DNA of 64,000 nt from CAZYVA01 sp964650695 (GCA_964650695.1 CAZYVA010000002.1:4554-68553); one strand, 5' to 3'; counted from the stretch's first letter, positions 8,862-18,061 are shown. Numbers and translations are program-made. Notes: generated from the letters alone by a model not told the origin.

Positions 8862-9092
8862 GCACGGCGAGTATATTCAACGAAGCTTTCTCATGCCCTG
8901 CCGGGCCTGATAAAGCAAGTTTCATGGTAAACCCGCATGGCAATTGTGGCGGCATTTCAGCATGAAACAGGGTTTACCATCGGGTAACTCATCGTCACTA
9001 AGCTCGAAAGGACCTCGCTAAGTGCCGCTGAGTACATTCAACTAAGCTTTCTCATGCCCTGCCGGGCCTGATAAAGCAAGTTTCATTGTAAA
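8862..9092 (+). repeat. two ~69-bp direct repeats around a hairpin in the ntpF-ntpI spacer
   Basis: Copies at about 8862-8930 and 9023-9091 share an almost identical stretch (from GAGTA.ATTCAAC through GGGCCTGATAAAGC to AAGTTTCAT). Between them ATGGTAAACCC (8924-8934) is complementary to GGGTTTACCAT (8973-8983), a perfect 11-bp stem. The second copy ends directly at the ribosome binding site of ntpI. A diverged relative stands before prdE at 24158-24234. Confidence 0.85.
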
Positions 9093-9106
9093 GGAGGGAT
9101 GAGGTT

Positions 9107-11119
9107 ATGGCAGTATTGCAGATGCAGCGAATCAGTATCTGCGGGCTGAAAAAAAATCGCAAAGCGATTCTGGAAAAGATCCAGTCACTGGGCGTCATTG
9201 AGATGGACCAGGCTGCCGGAGAAGAAGGGTTTTCTATGATGGATACCGCCGCCGCCCGGCAAGGCTTTGAAAAGCAGGCGCATATGATTGAAAGTGCATT
9301 GGCGGTCCTGGATGCTTATGTGCCGGAGAAGCATTCCCTGTTTTCCAGCCTGGAAGGGAAAACATTGATCCAACAGGAGCGTTTTGACCAGGCTGGCAAA
9401 GATAAAGAAGCGATTTTGGCAAAAGCAGAGCGGATCAATGCATGCAGCAAGGAGATTGCCGAGGACAAGGCCGGTATTTTGAAGTTGTCAAACCAGATGG
9501 AAGCGTTGGCTCCCTGGATGTCTTTGGATGTGCCGATGAACTGTACAGGCACAAAAGACGCGGCGCTGCTTTTGGGCACGATGCCGCCGGAGACAACGAT
9601 GGACAGCGTCTATGCGCAGATTGCCGGATATTGTCCGGACATCGAGGCCGTTGACGTCCAGATCATCCAGAGTGGGAAGGACGCTGTATATCTGGCGGTT
9701 TTCTGCATGAAGGACGAGGCTTTGAAGGTCGAAGAGGCTTTGAGGGCCGGAGGTTTTGCAAGGCCCAGCCAGACGTCTGACCTGGCGCCATCTGCGCAGA
9801 AAGCACAGATGGAAGCGGAAACGGAAAAACTGAATAATGGGATCAAAGAAAAAGAGGAAGAGATCCAGTCTCTCGCGGCAAGCCGGGAAGATTTGAAGAT
9901 CCTGGCGGATTATTTCCGCGTCCGCGCGGAAAAATACGAAGTCCTTGGGACGCTTTTGCAGTCGCAGCGCACCTTTGTCATCAGCGGCTATATCCCGGCG
10001 CAGGCGGTGGGAACTGTGCAGAAAGCGGTTGGGGATGTTTATGACTGTGTGGTTGACGTGGAAGACTTAAAAGAGGACGAAGAGCCGCCGGTTGTCCTGG
10101 AGAACAATGCTTTTTCATCCAGCGTGGAGGGCGTGCTTGCTTCCTACGGGCTGCCGCATAAGGGCGAGTTTGACCCGACGACGATCATGTCTTTTTTTTA
10201 CGTATTCTTCTTCGGCATGATGCTGTCGGACGCCGCCTATGGCGCGGTGATTGCCATTGCCTGTTTTGTTGTGCTGAAGAAATTCCCGCGCATGAGCGGG
10301 AGTATGCACAAATCATTAAAGATGTTTATGTTCTGCGGCATCTCAACGATTGTATGGGGCGTATTGTTCGGCGGCTATTTCGGGAATGTGGTGGACATCA
10401 TATCCGGGACGTTTTTTGGGAAGACCATCACCATCCCGGCGCTTTGGTTTGTGCCGCTGAATGACCCAATGAGGCTTCTGGTGTATTCGCTGGCGTTTGG
10501 CGTGGTGCATTTGTTTGTGGGGCTCGGCATCAAAGGCTATATGCTCCTGAAAGACGGGAAGCCGCTGGACTTTTTCTGTGATGTCGTATTGTGGTATGCG
10601 TTCCTGATCGGGCTGATCCTGATGCTGCTGCCGACCGATATTTTTGCTTCCATCGCACAGTCGCAGATTGTGTTCCCGCCGGCGCTTGACCTTCTGGCAA
10701 AGGTATTGGCGGCGGGCGGAGCCATCGGGCTTCTTCTGATGTCCGGGCGCGCGAATAAAAACCCGGTCCTTCGGATTGCCCTTGGGGCATATGATATTTA
10801 CAATATCACCGGCTGGCTGAGCGATGTCCTGTCCTACTCCCGTCTGCTTGCTTTGGGGCTTGCGACCGGGGTCATCGCTTCCGTTGTCAACCAGATGGGC
10901 AGCATGTTCGGCAAGGGGATCATCGGCGCGATTGGTTTTGTTTTAGTCTTTTTGGTAGGGCATGCGCTGAACCTGGCCATCAACCTGCTGGGCGCTTACG
11001 TACACACCAACCGTCTGCAGTTCGTAGAGTTTTTCGGGAAATTCTATGAGGGCGGCGGCCGGGCGTTTGCACCGTTCCAGGAACATACCCGGTATGTGGA
11101 TGTGGAAAATAAAATATAG
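9107..11119 (+). CDS. ntpI: V-type ATPase membrane subunit I (a-subunit)
   Basis: 670 residues, typical for the family. Residues 1 to about 340 are soluble and partly coiled coil (docking to the peripheral stalks); from about 350 on there are seven to eight membrane segments (MSFFYVFFFGMMLSDAAYGA onward). The segment DVLSYSRLLALGLATGVIA carries the conserved arginine that faces the rotor ring and lets ions pass, and NLLGAYVHTNRLQFVEFFGKF is the family's C-terminal signature. Works in the membrane with NtpK. AAGGAGG precedes the ATG. Confidence 0.95.
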   Translation: MAVLQMQRISICGLKKNRKAILEKIQSLGVIEMDQAAGEEGFSMMDTAAARQGFEKQAHMIESALAVLDAYVPEKHSLFSSLEGKTLIQQERFDQAGKDKEAILAKAERINACSKEIAEDKAGILKLSNQMEALAPWMSLDVPMNCTGTKDAALLLGTMPPETTMDSVYAQIAGYCPDIEAVDVQIIQSGKDAVYLAVFCMKDEALKVEEALRAGGFARPSQTSDLAPSAQKAQMEAETEKLNNGIKEKEEEIQSLAASREDLKILADYFRVRAEKYEVLGTLLQSQRTFVISGYIPAQAVGTVQKAVGDVYDCVVDVEDLKEDEEPPVVLENNAFSSSVEGVLASYGLPHKGEFDPTTIMSFFYVFFFGMMLSDAAYGAVIAIACFVVLKKFPRMSGSMHKSLKMFMFCGISTIVWGVLFGGYFGNVVDIISGTFFGKTITIPALWFVPLNDPMRLLVYSLAFGVVHLFVGLGIKGYMLLKDGKPLDFFCDVVLWYAFLIGLILMLLPTDIFASIAQSQIVFPPALDLLAKVLAAGGAIGLLLMSGRANKNPVLRIALGAYDIYNITGWLSDVLSYSRLLALGLATGVIASVVNQMGSMFGKGIIGAIGFVLVFLVGHALNLAINLLGAYVHTNRLQFVEFFGKFYEGGGRAFAPFQEHTRYVDVENKI

Positions 11120-11189
11120 GAAACATGGAACTATTTGACGCAGGTCAAAGCGCATGCCGCTTAAGACCGCAAAAACATGATTCAAGAAT

Positions 11190-11261
11190 GCAACATCCTA
11201 TCTGCGGAGCAGATTTTTCGTGGATTTTGCATCGTAACTGTGAAAGTATTGGACAGTTACG
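11190..11261 (+). other. paired hairpins in the ntpI-ntpK spacer
   Basis: AATGCAACATCC (about 11190) can pair with GGATTTTGCATC (to about 11233) around an inner hairpin ATCTGC-GGA-GCAGAT; next to it CGTAACTGT (11233-11241) pairs with ACAGTTACG (11253-11261). This lies just before ntpK, the subunit needed in most copies per complex. A role in mRNA processing or stability is inference. Confidence 0.5.
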
Positions 11262-11292
11262 CAGACATGAATAATAAGGAGGAAATTTCATT

Positions 11293-11778
11293 ATGAGTAT
11301 TTGGAGTAATTTAGGGCTTGTGTATGCGTTGCTTGGCGCAGCAGTTGCGGTATTTTTAGCGGGGGCCGGCTCCGCGATCGGCGTAGGTATTGCGGGGCAG
11401 GCAGCGGCCGGTGTTGTAACTGAAGACCCGAATAAATTTGCGAAGGTATTGATCATGCAGCTTCTGCCCGGCACGCAAGGGATCTACGGGCTTCTGGTCG
11501 GGTTCATCACTTTATCCAAGGTTGGGCTCCTCGGCGGCGGCGCGGCGTCCCTTGAGCCGCAGACGGGCCTTCTGATCCTTGCGGCTTGCCTGCCGGTCGG
11601 CATTGTAGGGCTGGTTTCCGGTAAATACCAGGGCATGACTTCCGCAGCGGCGATTGGCATTGTTGCGAAGAAGGAAGAGCAGTTCGGTAAAGCGATGCTG
11701 TTCCCGGCAATGGTTGAGACTTACGCGATCCTGGCGCTTTTGATTTCCATTCTTGCTGTAAATGCGGTTCAGATTTAA
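11293..11778 (+). CDS. ntpK: V-type ATPase rotor ring subunit K (proteolipid)
   Basis: 161 residues with four membrane helices, i.e. two fused hairpins, the standard 16-kDa proteolipid. The first hairpin carries LLPGTQGIYG (Leu58, Thr61, Gln62, Tyr65) and the second has Gln113 and MVETYAIL with Glu142. These line up with Leu61, Thr64, Gln65, Tyr68, Gln110 and Glu139, the Na+ ligands of E. hirae NtpK, so the ring is likely to bind Na+ rather than H+ (inference from the residues). AGGAGG precedes the ATG. Confidence 0.95.
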   Translation: MSIWSNLGLVYALLGAAVAVFLAGAGSAIGVGIAGQAAAGVVTEDPNKFAKVLIMQLLPGTQGIYGLLVGFITLSKVGLLGGGAASLEPQTGLLILAACLPVGIVGLVSGKYQGMTSAAAIGIVAKKEEQFGKAMLFPAMVETYAILALLISILAVNAVQI

Positions 11779-11792
11779 GGAGTGCGTGGAAT

Positions 11793-12383
11793 ATGACTGG
11801 ATTAGAGAAAATGAAAAGCCAAATCCTGGATGAAGCCGGAAAGACAGCCAGCGACAAGCTTGCCAAAGCAAATGGGGAAGCGGAAGCGATGCTTTCCCAG
11901 GCGAAAGAGCAGGCGGCCAGAGACGTGGAAAACATTTCCCGCAAATCCGAGGCGGACGCGGCCCGTTTGAAAGAACGCGTGGAATCTTCCAACGACCTGT
12001 TAAGGAGGACCAAGCTTCTGGAAGCAAAGCAGCAGATGATCACAGAGGTTTTGGACAAGGCGTATGCTTCTGTAGAGACGATGGGCGAGGGAGAATATTT
12101 TGCCATGCTTTTGAAAATGCTTGGGAAATACGCCCGGCCGCAGGAGGGCCAGATGTATCTGTCAGCGGGCGATTTCGCGAAGATGCCGGGGGATTTTGAA
12201 GGCAAAGCAAAAGCCGTGGCAAAGGAAAAAGGCGGAAGCCTTTCGGTTCTGGGAGAAGGCAGGAATATTGAAAATGGATTTGTCCTTGCCTATGACGGTA
12301 TCGAGGAAAACTGCACCTTGAAGGCAATGTTTGATGCGAAGAAAGACGATTTATCTGACAAAGTCCATCGTATTTTGTTTTAG
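11793..12383 (+). CDS. ntpE: V-type ATPase peripheral-stalk subunit E
   Basis: 196 residues: a long Ala/Glu/Lys-rich coiled coil (residues 1 to about 90) followed by a compact C-terminal domain ending DLSDKVHRILF, as in archaeal/bacterial subunit E. It pairs with NtpF in the outer stalk. Starts 14 bases after ntpK with GGAGTG before the ATG. Confidence 0.9.
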   Translation: MTGLEKMKSQILDEAGKTASDKLAKANGEAEAMLSQAKEQAARDVENISRKSEADAARLKERVESSNDLLRRTKLLEAKQQMITEVLDKAYASVETMGEGEYFAMLLKMLGKYARPQEGQMYLSAGDFAKMPGDFEGKAKAVAKEKGGSLSVLGEGRNIENGFVLAYDGIEENCTLKAMFDAKKDDLSDKVHRILF

Positions 12384-12389
12384 CAGACC

Positions 12390-12408
12390 GTTACTGTGAA
12401 ATAGTAAC
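12390..12408 (+). other. hairpin between ntpE and ntpC
   Basis: GTTACT-GTGAAAT-AGTAAC, a perfect 6-bp stem with a 7-base loop, almost identical to the core of the hairpin in the ntpF leader (8494-8511). It lies seven bases after the ntpE stop. Confidence 0.55.
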
Positions 12409-12443
12409 AGCAGGCCAGAAATGTGAAACACAGGAGGGTTGAA

Positions 12444-13412
12444 ATGAGCGAACAATATACTTATGCGGTTGCGCGTATACGGGCTTTGGAGGTCGCTCTG
12501 TTTTCCAACAGCGCCATTGACCAGTTGATTGCGTGCCAGGACTATGGGCAGGCGCTCCAGTTCCTGGAGGAAAGAGGCTGGGGGGATACGGAAACTTCAG
12601 GGGACGCGGAGGCGATCCTGACCAGGGAGGAGGAAAAAATCTGGGAGGTTGTCAAGGAGCTGCATATCGGGATGGAAAACTTTGACGTGCTTTCTTACCC
12701 AAAGCTGTACCACAATCTCAAGGCGGCCATCAAGGAAGTATGCACGGAGGAGGAAAACAGGCATATTTTTTATGAGGATGTGTCCGTTCCGGGAAGCGCG
12801 ATGCTGGAGATTGTCCGGGAGAAGGATTTCGGGAAGCTGCCGCAGCACATGCAGGCAGCGGCGCAGGAAGCCTTTGAGACGCTTCTCCATACCAGGGACG
12901 GGCAGCTTTGCGATGTGATCATTGACCAGGCGGCGCTGCAGGCCATTTACCGGGCGGGAAAAGCGGCGGATGCAAAAATCATCCGCGATTACGCAGAGTC
13001 CACGGTAGCGGTAGCGGATATCAAGATCGCCGTCCGTTCGCAGAAAACTGCAAAAAATATTGATTTTATGCAACGGGCAATGGCGCAATGTGAAAGCGTG
13101 AACATCAACCAGCTTTCCAGGGCGGCGCTTTCCGGGTTGGACGCGATCTGCGAGTACCTGCAAGGAACTGCCTATTCCGGAGGGGCGGAAGCGCTCCGGG
13201 AATCTCCTTCCGCGTTTGAGCGGTGGTGCGATAACCGGATCATACAGACGATCAGCCCGGAGAAATACCATGCATTTACGATAGGCCCTGTGATTGCCTA
13301 TGTAATTGCGAGACAGAATGAAATAAAGACGGTACGAATCATCCTTTCCGGAAAGTTAAATGAATTGCCGGATGATTCAATCCGGGAAAGGGTAAGGGAA
13401 ATGTATGTATAA
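12444..13412 (+). CDS. ntpC: V-type ATPase subunit C (d-type, central stalk cap)
   Basis: About 322 residues, soluble, mostly helical, in the size range of NtpC/AtpC. It sits on the rotor ring and links it to the central stalk. The C-terminal motif YHAFTIGPVIAYVIARQNEI followed by NEIKTVRIILSGK is typical. The ATG at 12444 follows AGGAGGG at ideal spacing; a GTG at 12423 lies upstream of that site and is rejected. Overlaps ntpG by eight bases, a sign of coupled translation. Confidence 0.93.
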   Translation: MSEQYTYAVARIRALEVALFSNSAIDQLIACQDYGQALQFLEERGWGDTETSGDAEAILTREEEKIWEVVKELHIGMENFDVLSYPKLYHNLKAAIKEVCTEEENRHIFYEDVSVPGSAMLEIVREKDFGKLPQHMQAAAQEAFETLLHTRDGQLCDVIIDQAALQAIYRAGKAADAKIIRDYAESTVAVADIKIAVRSQKTAKNIDFMQRAMAQCESVNINQLSRAALSGLDAICEYLQGTAYSGGAEALRESPSAFERWCDNRIIQTISPEKYHAFTIGPVIAYVIARQNEIKTVRIILSGKLNELPDDSIRERVREMYV

Positions 13413-13722
13413 GATTGCGGTAATGGGCGATTACGACAGCATCTACGGCTTTGCCACGCTGGGTCTTGACACATATCCTGTGAATGCCCGGGAGGAAGCT
13501 ACAGAAAAGCTGCATAAGCTTGCGTCCGGCGGCTATGGGGTCATCTATATCACGGAAGCCCTGGCAGCGGAATTGAAAACAGAAATCGGAAAATATCAGG
13601 GCCAGGTATCGCCCGCCATCATCCAGATCCCCGGTATATCCGGGAATACCGGCATGGGCATCGAAGGAGTGAAAAAATCCGTCGAGCAGGCGGTTGGGTC
13701 CGATATCATCTTTGGGAGTTAA
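13405..13722 (+). CDS. ntpG: V-type ATPase subunit F (NtpG)
   Basis: 105 residues beginning MYKIAVMGDYDSIYGFATLG, the recognisable N-terminus of V/A-type subunit F, with the VIYITEALA strand and a C-terminal IQIPG element. It is part of the central stalk with NtpD and modulates coupling. Overlaps the end of ntpC. Confidence 0.93.
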   Translation: MYKIAVMGDYDSIYGFATLGLDTYPVNAREEATEKLHKLASGGYGVIYITEALAAELKTEIGKYQGQVSPAIIQIPGISGNTGMGIEGVKKSVEQAVGSDIIFGS

Positions 13723-13741
13723 AGGAGGTTGATTCGTCCAA

Positions 13742-15508
13742 ATGAGTAAAGGTACGATAAAAAAAGTAGCAGGGCCGCTGGTTATCGCATCTGGGATGCG
13801 CGACGCCAATATGTCTGACGTTGTACGTGTCAGCAGCCGACGCCTGATTGGGGAAATCATCGAGATGCACGGAGACGAGGCGTCCATCCAGGTGTATGAG
13901 GAGACATCCGGGTTAGCCCCCGGAGAGCCCGTGGAATCCATGGAGGTTCCGATGTCCGTAGAGCTTGGGCCAGGGCTGATTACCAGTATTTATGACGGCA
14001 TCCAGCGCCCGCTTGACGATATTATGAAGGTTTCCGGGAACAACTTAAAACGAGGTGTTGAGGTCCCTTCCCTGAAAAGGGATAAAAAATGGGCGTTTGT
14101 CCCTGTAGCGAAGGCCGGTGATGAAGTTGGGCCAGGGGATATCCTGGGTACGGTACAGGAAACCATTGTTGTCCAGCAGAAGATCATGGTCCCCTACGGC
14201 GTGGAGGGAACGGTGAAAGAAATCCGGGCAGGCGAGTTTACCGTTGAGGATGTGGTAGCGGTGATTGCGACGGACGACGGTGACAAGGAACTTACCATGA
14301 TGCAGAGGTGGCCGGTCCGGCGCGGGCGTCCGTATGTGAAGAAGCTGCCGCCGGAGATGCCGCTGATCACCGGCCAGCGGGTGATTGACACGTTCTTCCC
14401 TATTGCCAAGGGCGGCGTAGCAGCCGTACCAGGGCCGTTCGGGAGCGGCAAGACGGTCATCCAGCACCAGCTTGCAAAATGGGCGGAGGCCGACATCGTT
14501 GTCTATATTGGATGCGGTGAACGCGGCAATGAGATGACGGATGTTTTGAATGAGTTTCCGGAACTGAAGGATCCGAAGACCGGCCAGTCCTTGATGGAGC
14601 GGACTGTTTTGATCGCGAACACTTCGGATATGCCGGTTGCGGCCCGTGAGGCGTCGATCTATACCGGCATCACGATTGCGGAGTATTTCCGCGATATGGG
14701 TTACTCGGTGGCGTTGATGGCGGATTCCACTTCCCGCTGGGCGGAAGCCCTGCGAGAGATGTCCGGGCGTCTGGAAGAGATGCCGGGCGAGGAAGGTTAT
14801 CCCGCCTACCTTGGTTCCCGTCTGGCGCAGTTCTACGAGAGGGCAGGACATGTCGTCGCACTTGGGAAAGATGGAAGAAGCGGCGCGCTTTCAGTGATCG
14901 GCGCGGTTTCCCCTCCGGGCGGTGATATTTCCGAGCCAGTGTCCCAGGCAACCCTGCGTATTGTCAAGGTTTTCTGGGGGTTGGATTCTGCGTTGGCTTA
15001 CCAGCGCCATTTCCCGGCCATCAACTGGCTTACCAGTTATTCCCTGTATGTGGATAATATGAAGGGCTGGTTTAATAAAGAGGTTGCGCCAGACTGGATG
15101 GATGGCCGCCAGGAGATGATGACGATCCTGCAGGAAGAGGCAGAGTTGAATGAAATCGTCCAAATGGTAGGTATGGACGCGCTTTCCCCGGCTGACCGCC
15201 TGAAAATGGAAGCGGCCAGATCGATCCGTGAGGATTTCCTGCACCAGAATTCCTTCCATGAGGTCGATACGTACACATCCCTGAGAAAACAGTATCTCTT
15301 GATGAAGCTTGTCCTCGCGTTCTACAACCAATCTGTGGAAGCCTTGAACAAGGGCGCGTCCATGAACAGCTTGATTAGCATGGCGGTCCGCGAGCGGATT
15401 GGGCGTTACAAATATACGCTTCAGGAAAATATCGAGGAAGAATATGAAAAGATCATGAATGAACTGGCCAGCGAAATCGCAGGTACATTCGGGAAGGAGG
15501 ACTTCTAA
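13742..15508 (+). CDS. ntpA: V-type ATPase catalytic subunit A
   Basis: 588 residues. The Walker A motif GPFGSGKTV, the A-type bulge insert, GCGERGNEM and the Walker B region SVALMADSTSRWAEALREMS show a full-length catalytic subunit. It hydrolyses or makes ATP in the A3B3 head. The ATG at 13742 follows GGAGGTTGATTCGTCCAA, a rather long spacing but the only fitting start. Confidence 0.97.
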   Translation: MSKGTIKKVAGPLVIASGMRDANMSDVVRVSSRRLIGEIIEMHGDEASIQVYEETSGLAPGEPVESMEVPMSVELGPGLITSIYDGIQRPLDDIMKVSGNNLKRGVEVPSLKRDKKWAFVPVAKAGDEVGPGDILGTVQETIVVQQKIMVPYGVEGTVKEIRAGEFTVEDVVAVIATDDGDKELTMMQRWPVRRGRPYVKKLPPEMPLITGQRVIDTFFPIAKGGVAAVPGPFGSGKTVIQHQLAKWAEADIVVYIGCGERGNEMTDVLNEFPELKDPKTGQSLMERTVLIANTSDMPVAAREASIYTGITIAEYFRDMGYSVALMADSTSRWAEALREMSGRLEEMPGEEGYPAYLGSRLAQFYERAGHVVALGKDGRSGALSVIGAVSPPGGDISEPVSQATLRIVKVFWGLDSALAYQRHFPAINWLTSYSLYVDNMKGWFNKEVAPDWMDGRQEMMTILQEEAELNEIVQMVGMDALSPADRLKMEAARSIREDFLHQNSFHEVDTYTSLRKQYLLMKLVLAFYNQSVEALNKGASMNSLISMAVRERIGRYKYTLQENIEEEYEKIMNELASEIAGTFGKEDF

Positions 15509-15511
15509 ATT

Positions 15512-16885
15512 ATGCCAAAAGAGTACAGAACCATACAGGAAGTTGCCGGACCTCTGATGCTGGTGCGCGGCGTGGAAAACGTATCTTACGATGAGCTCGG
15601 CGAGATAGAGCTTGCAAACGGCGAAAGACGCCGCTGTAAGGTACTGGAGATCAACGGCAGCGACGCGCTGGTACAGTTGTTTGAGAGTGCGACCGGTATC
15701 AACCTGAGCAACAGTAAAGTAAGGTTCCTTGGACGCAGCATGGAGCTGGGCGTGTCCGGCGATATGCTGGGACGTGTCTTTGACGGCCTGGGGCGTCCGA
15801 TTGACGACGGGCCGGAGATCCTGCCGGAGGAAAGAAGGGACATCAATGGGCTGCCGATGAACCCGGCGGCAAGGGCGTTCCCGGAGGAGTTTATCCAGAC
15901 AGGCATTTCTGCGATTGACGGGTTGAATACGCTGGTCCGAGGGCAGAAGCTGCCGATTTTCTCAGCGTCCGGCCTGCCCCATGCGGACTTGGCGGCGCAG
16001 ATCGCAAGACAGGCAAGGGTACGCGGCACGGACGAAAATTTTGCCGTTGTATTTGCCGCAATGGGCATTACCTTTGAGGAATCCAACTTTTTTGTAGAGT
16101 CTTTCAAGGAGACAGGGGCCATCGACCGGACGGTCATGTTTGTGAACCTGGCGAACGACCCGGCGATCGAGCGTATCTCAACCCCGCGTATGGCATTGAC
16201 AGCCGCGGAATACCTGGCATTTGAAAAGGGGATGCACGTGCTGGTCATCCTGACGGATATTACCAATTACGCGGACGCGCTCCGCGAGGTATCCGCCGCG
16301 CGGAAGGAAGTGCCGGGACGCCGCGGATATCCGGGTTATATGTATACCGACCTTGCCTCCCTGTATGAGCGGGCGGGCCGCCAGATTGGGAAGACCGGAA
16401 GCATCACGATGATCCCCATCCTGACCATGCCGGAGGATGACAAGACCCATCCAATCCCCGACCTTACCGGGTATATCACGGAAGGACAGGTCATTTTAAG
16501 CCGCGACCTGTACCGGAAGGGCATCCAGCCGCCGATCGACGTGCTGCCATCGCTTTCCCGTTTGAAAGATAAAGGGATTGGGGAAGGAAAGACAAGGGCG
16601 GACCATGCCAATACGATGAACCAGTTATTTGCGGCTTATTCCCGTGGCAAAGACGCGAAAGAACTCATGACGATCCTGGGAGAGGCGGCCCTGACGGAGA
16701 TCGATCTTCTTTATGCGAAATTCGCGGACGAATTTGAAAAGAGATATGTCTCCCAGGGATATGAGACGGATCGCTCCATCGAGGAAACGCTGGATATCGG
16801 GTGGGAGCTTCTGCGCATCCTGCCGAGGTCGGAGCTGAAACGTATTGATGACAAGTTCCTGGACGAGTTCTACGATAAACAGTAA
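15512..16885 (+). CDS. ntpB: V-type ATPase regulatory subunit B
   Basis: 457 residues with the typical N-terminus YRTIQEVAGPLMLVRGVENV and the signature PGRRGYPGYMYTDLASLYERAG. The P-loop is degenerate (FSASGLPHAD), as expected for the non-catalytic B subunit. Starts three bases after ntpA with GGAGGA before the ATG. Confidence 0.97.
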   Translation: MPKEYRTIQEVAGPLMLVRGVENVSYDELGEIELANGERRRCKVLEINGSDALVQLFESATGINLSNSKVRFLGRSMELGVSGDMLGRVFDGLGRPIDDGPEILPEERRDINGLPMNPAARAFPEEFIQTGISAIDGLNTLVRGQKLPIFSASGLPHADLAAQIARQARVRGTDENFAVVFAAMGITFEESNFFVESFKETGAIDRTVMFVNLANDPAIERISTPRMALTAAEYLAFEKGMHVLVILTDITNYADALREVSAARKEVPGRRGYPGYMYTDLASLYERAGRQIGKTGSITMIPILTMPEDDKTHPIPDLTGYITEGQVILSRDLYRKGIQPPIDVLPSLSRLKDKGIGEGKTRADHANTMNQLFAAYSRGKDAKELMTILGEAALTEIDLLYAKFADEFEKRYVSQGYETDRSIEETLDIGWELLRILPRSELKRIDDKFLDEFYDKQ

Positions 16886-16896
16886 GGAGGTAGCCT

Positions 16897-17553
16897 ATGG
16901 CATCTACGCAGGTGACTCCAACCCGTATGGAGTTGACGAAGACGAAGAAGAAGCTGGTCACGGCGGTGAAGGGGCATAAGCTTCTGAAGGATAAGCGTGA
17001 CGAGCTGATGCGCCAGTTCCTGGATTTGGTGAGGGTCAATATGGAGCTGAGAAAAAAGGTAGAAGCCGGGATCCGCTCCGCCAATAAGAATTTTGTCATC
17101 GCAAAAGCCGGTATGGACGAAGCAACGCTGAATACTGCATTGATGGCTCCGAAACAGGAAGTGAACCTTGAGATGGGGACGAAGAATGTCATGAGCGTCA
17201 ATATCCCGGCGTATGAGGCGAAGACCCGCACCGCGGACGCGAATGATATTTATTCCTATGGATTTGCTTTCACATCCAGCGACCTGGACGGGGCCGTGAA
17301 ATCCCTGGCGGATATCCTGCCGGATATGCTTGAGCTGGCGGAGACAGAAAAAGCATGCCAGCTTATGGCGGCTGAGATTGAAAAGACCCGACGCCGGGTA
17401 AACGCGCTGGAGCATGTGATTATCCCGGATTCCCAGGAAAAGATTAAATATATCACGATGAAGCTGGACGAGAACGAGAGAAGTTCGCAGATCCGTTTGA
17501 TGAAGGTGAAAGATATGATGCTGGAAGAAGCGCATCATTATAGTGAGAAATAA
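16897..17553 (+). CDS. ntpD: V-type ATPase central-stalk subunit D
   Basis: 218 residues, antiparallel coiled coil with the hallmark N-terminus VTPTRMELTKTKKKLVTAVK and GHKLLKDKRDELMRQF, and a C-terminal RRRVNALEHVIIPD segment. It is the rotor axle. Last gene of the ntp operon; AAGGAGG precedes the ATG and a terminator follows. Confidence 0.96.
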   Translation: MASTQVTPTRMELTKTKKKLVTAVKGHKLLKDKRDELMRQFLDLVRVNMELRKKVEAGIRSANKNFVIAKAGMDEATLNTALMAPKQEVNLEMGTKNVMSVNIPAYEAKTRTADANDIYSYGFAFTSSDLDGAVKSLADILPDMLELAETEKACQLMAAEIEKTRRRVNALEHVIIPDSQEKIKYITMKLDENERSSQIRLMKVKDMMLEEAHHYSEK

Positions 17554-17569
17554 CGAAAGCGGATCATCC

Positions 17570-17606
17570 GATACCCCAATAGCCTGGGATGGGCTGTTGG
17601 GGTATC
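17570..17606. terminator. terminator after ntpD
   Basis: GATACCCCAATAGCC pairs with GGGCTGTTGGGGTATC around a short loop. The T run after it is weak (TGTATGTTTG). It ends the ntp operon and may also serve the convergent SRP RNA gene. Confidence 0.65.
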
Positions 17607-17669
17607 TGTATGTTTGAGGCCGGACATTTCATTGGGCCGCTTTATCGGCCTGTCATATGTGCTTTTTTA

Positions 17670-17930
17670 TGTGCGTTACGCGTCGAACCGCAATCCACAG
17701 GCGTTACCTTGACAGCCAGCTCAGCCCAGGCGCCCTCACGGCACCCGGAAGGTTCCGCTTAGTGCTGCTTCGTTCCCGACCTGACACGGTTCACGGATTC
17801 CCGTCGCGTAAGACCCGGACATCAACGCCGCTTTTCAAGGGCAGCCCTGCAGATTGCAGCCCTTGGCGTAACATCACCCCTGCTATAGCGGATTGCAGGT
17901 ACAAGGTACCGCTAACACCCCGGCTGCACA
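17670..17930 (-). ncRNA. ffs: signal recognition particle RNA, large Bacillus type
   Basis: On the minus strand the sequence carries the universally conserved helix-8 core (GTGTCAGGTC, then GAAGCAGCACTAAG, then GGGCGCCTGGGCTGAGC) and the Alu-domain 5' part (GTGTTAGCGG, TACCTGCAATCCGCTA). The ends TGTGC and GCACA can pair. About 261 nucleotides, near the 271 of B. subtilis scRNA. It binds Ffh and targets membrane proteins for insertion. 3' end placed by pairing, so accurate to a few bases. Confidence 0.92.
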
Positions 17931-17936
17931 AACCTT

Positions 17937-17965
17937 AATTTAACGCATCCAATGGGAAATGTCAA
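17937..17965 (-). promoter_or_regulatory. promoter of the SRP RNA gene
   Basis: On the minus strand TTGACA (17965-17960), 17 bases, TAAATT (17942-17937); transcription would begin near 17930, the 5' end of the RNA. Confidence 0.85.
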
Positions 17966-18008
17966 TGAAAAAAGGATATTTTGGCGGTATTTTCCTGTGA
18001 ATAATGGT

Positions 18009-18054
18009 GAATAGTTTAATTCTTTTTTTCATTTCATGAATAGTTTAATTCTTT
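18009..18054 (+). repeat. tandem 17-bp repeat directly upstream of a promoter
   Basis: GAATAGTTTAATTCTTT occurs at 18009-18025 and 18038-18054, 29 bases apart, each followed by CATTTCAT. The second copy ends eight bases before the -35 box at 18062, a position where a regulator could bind. Confidence 0.8.
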
Positions 18055-18061
18055 CATTTCA

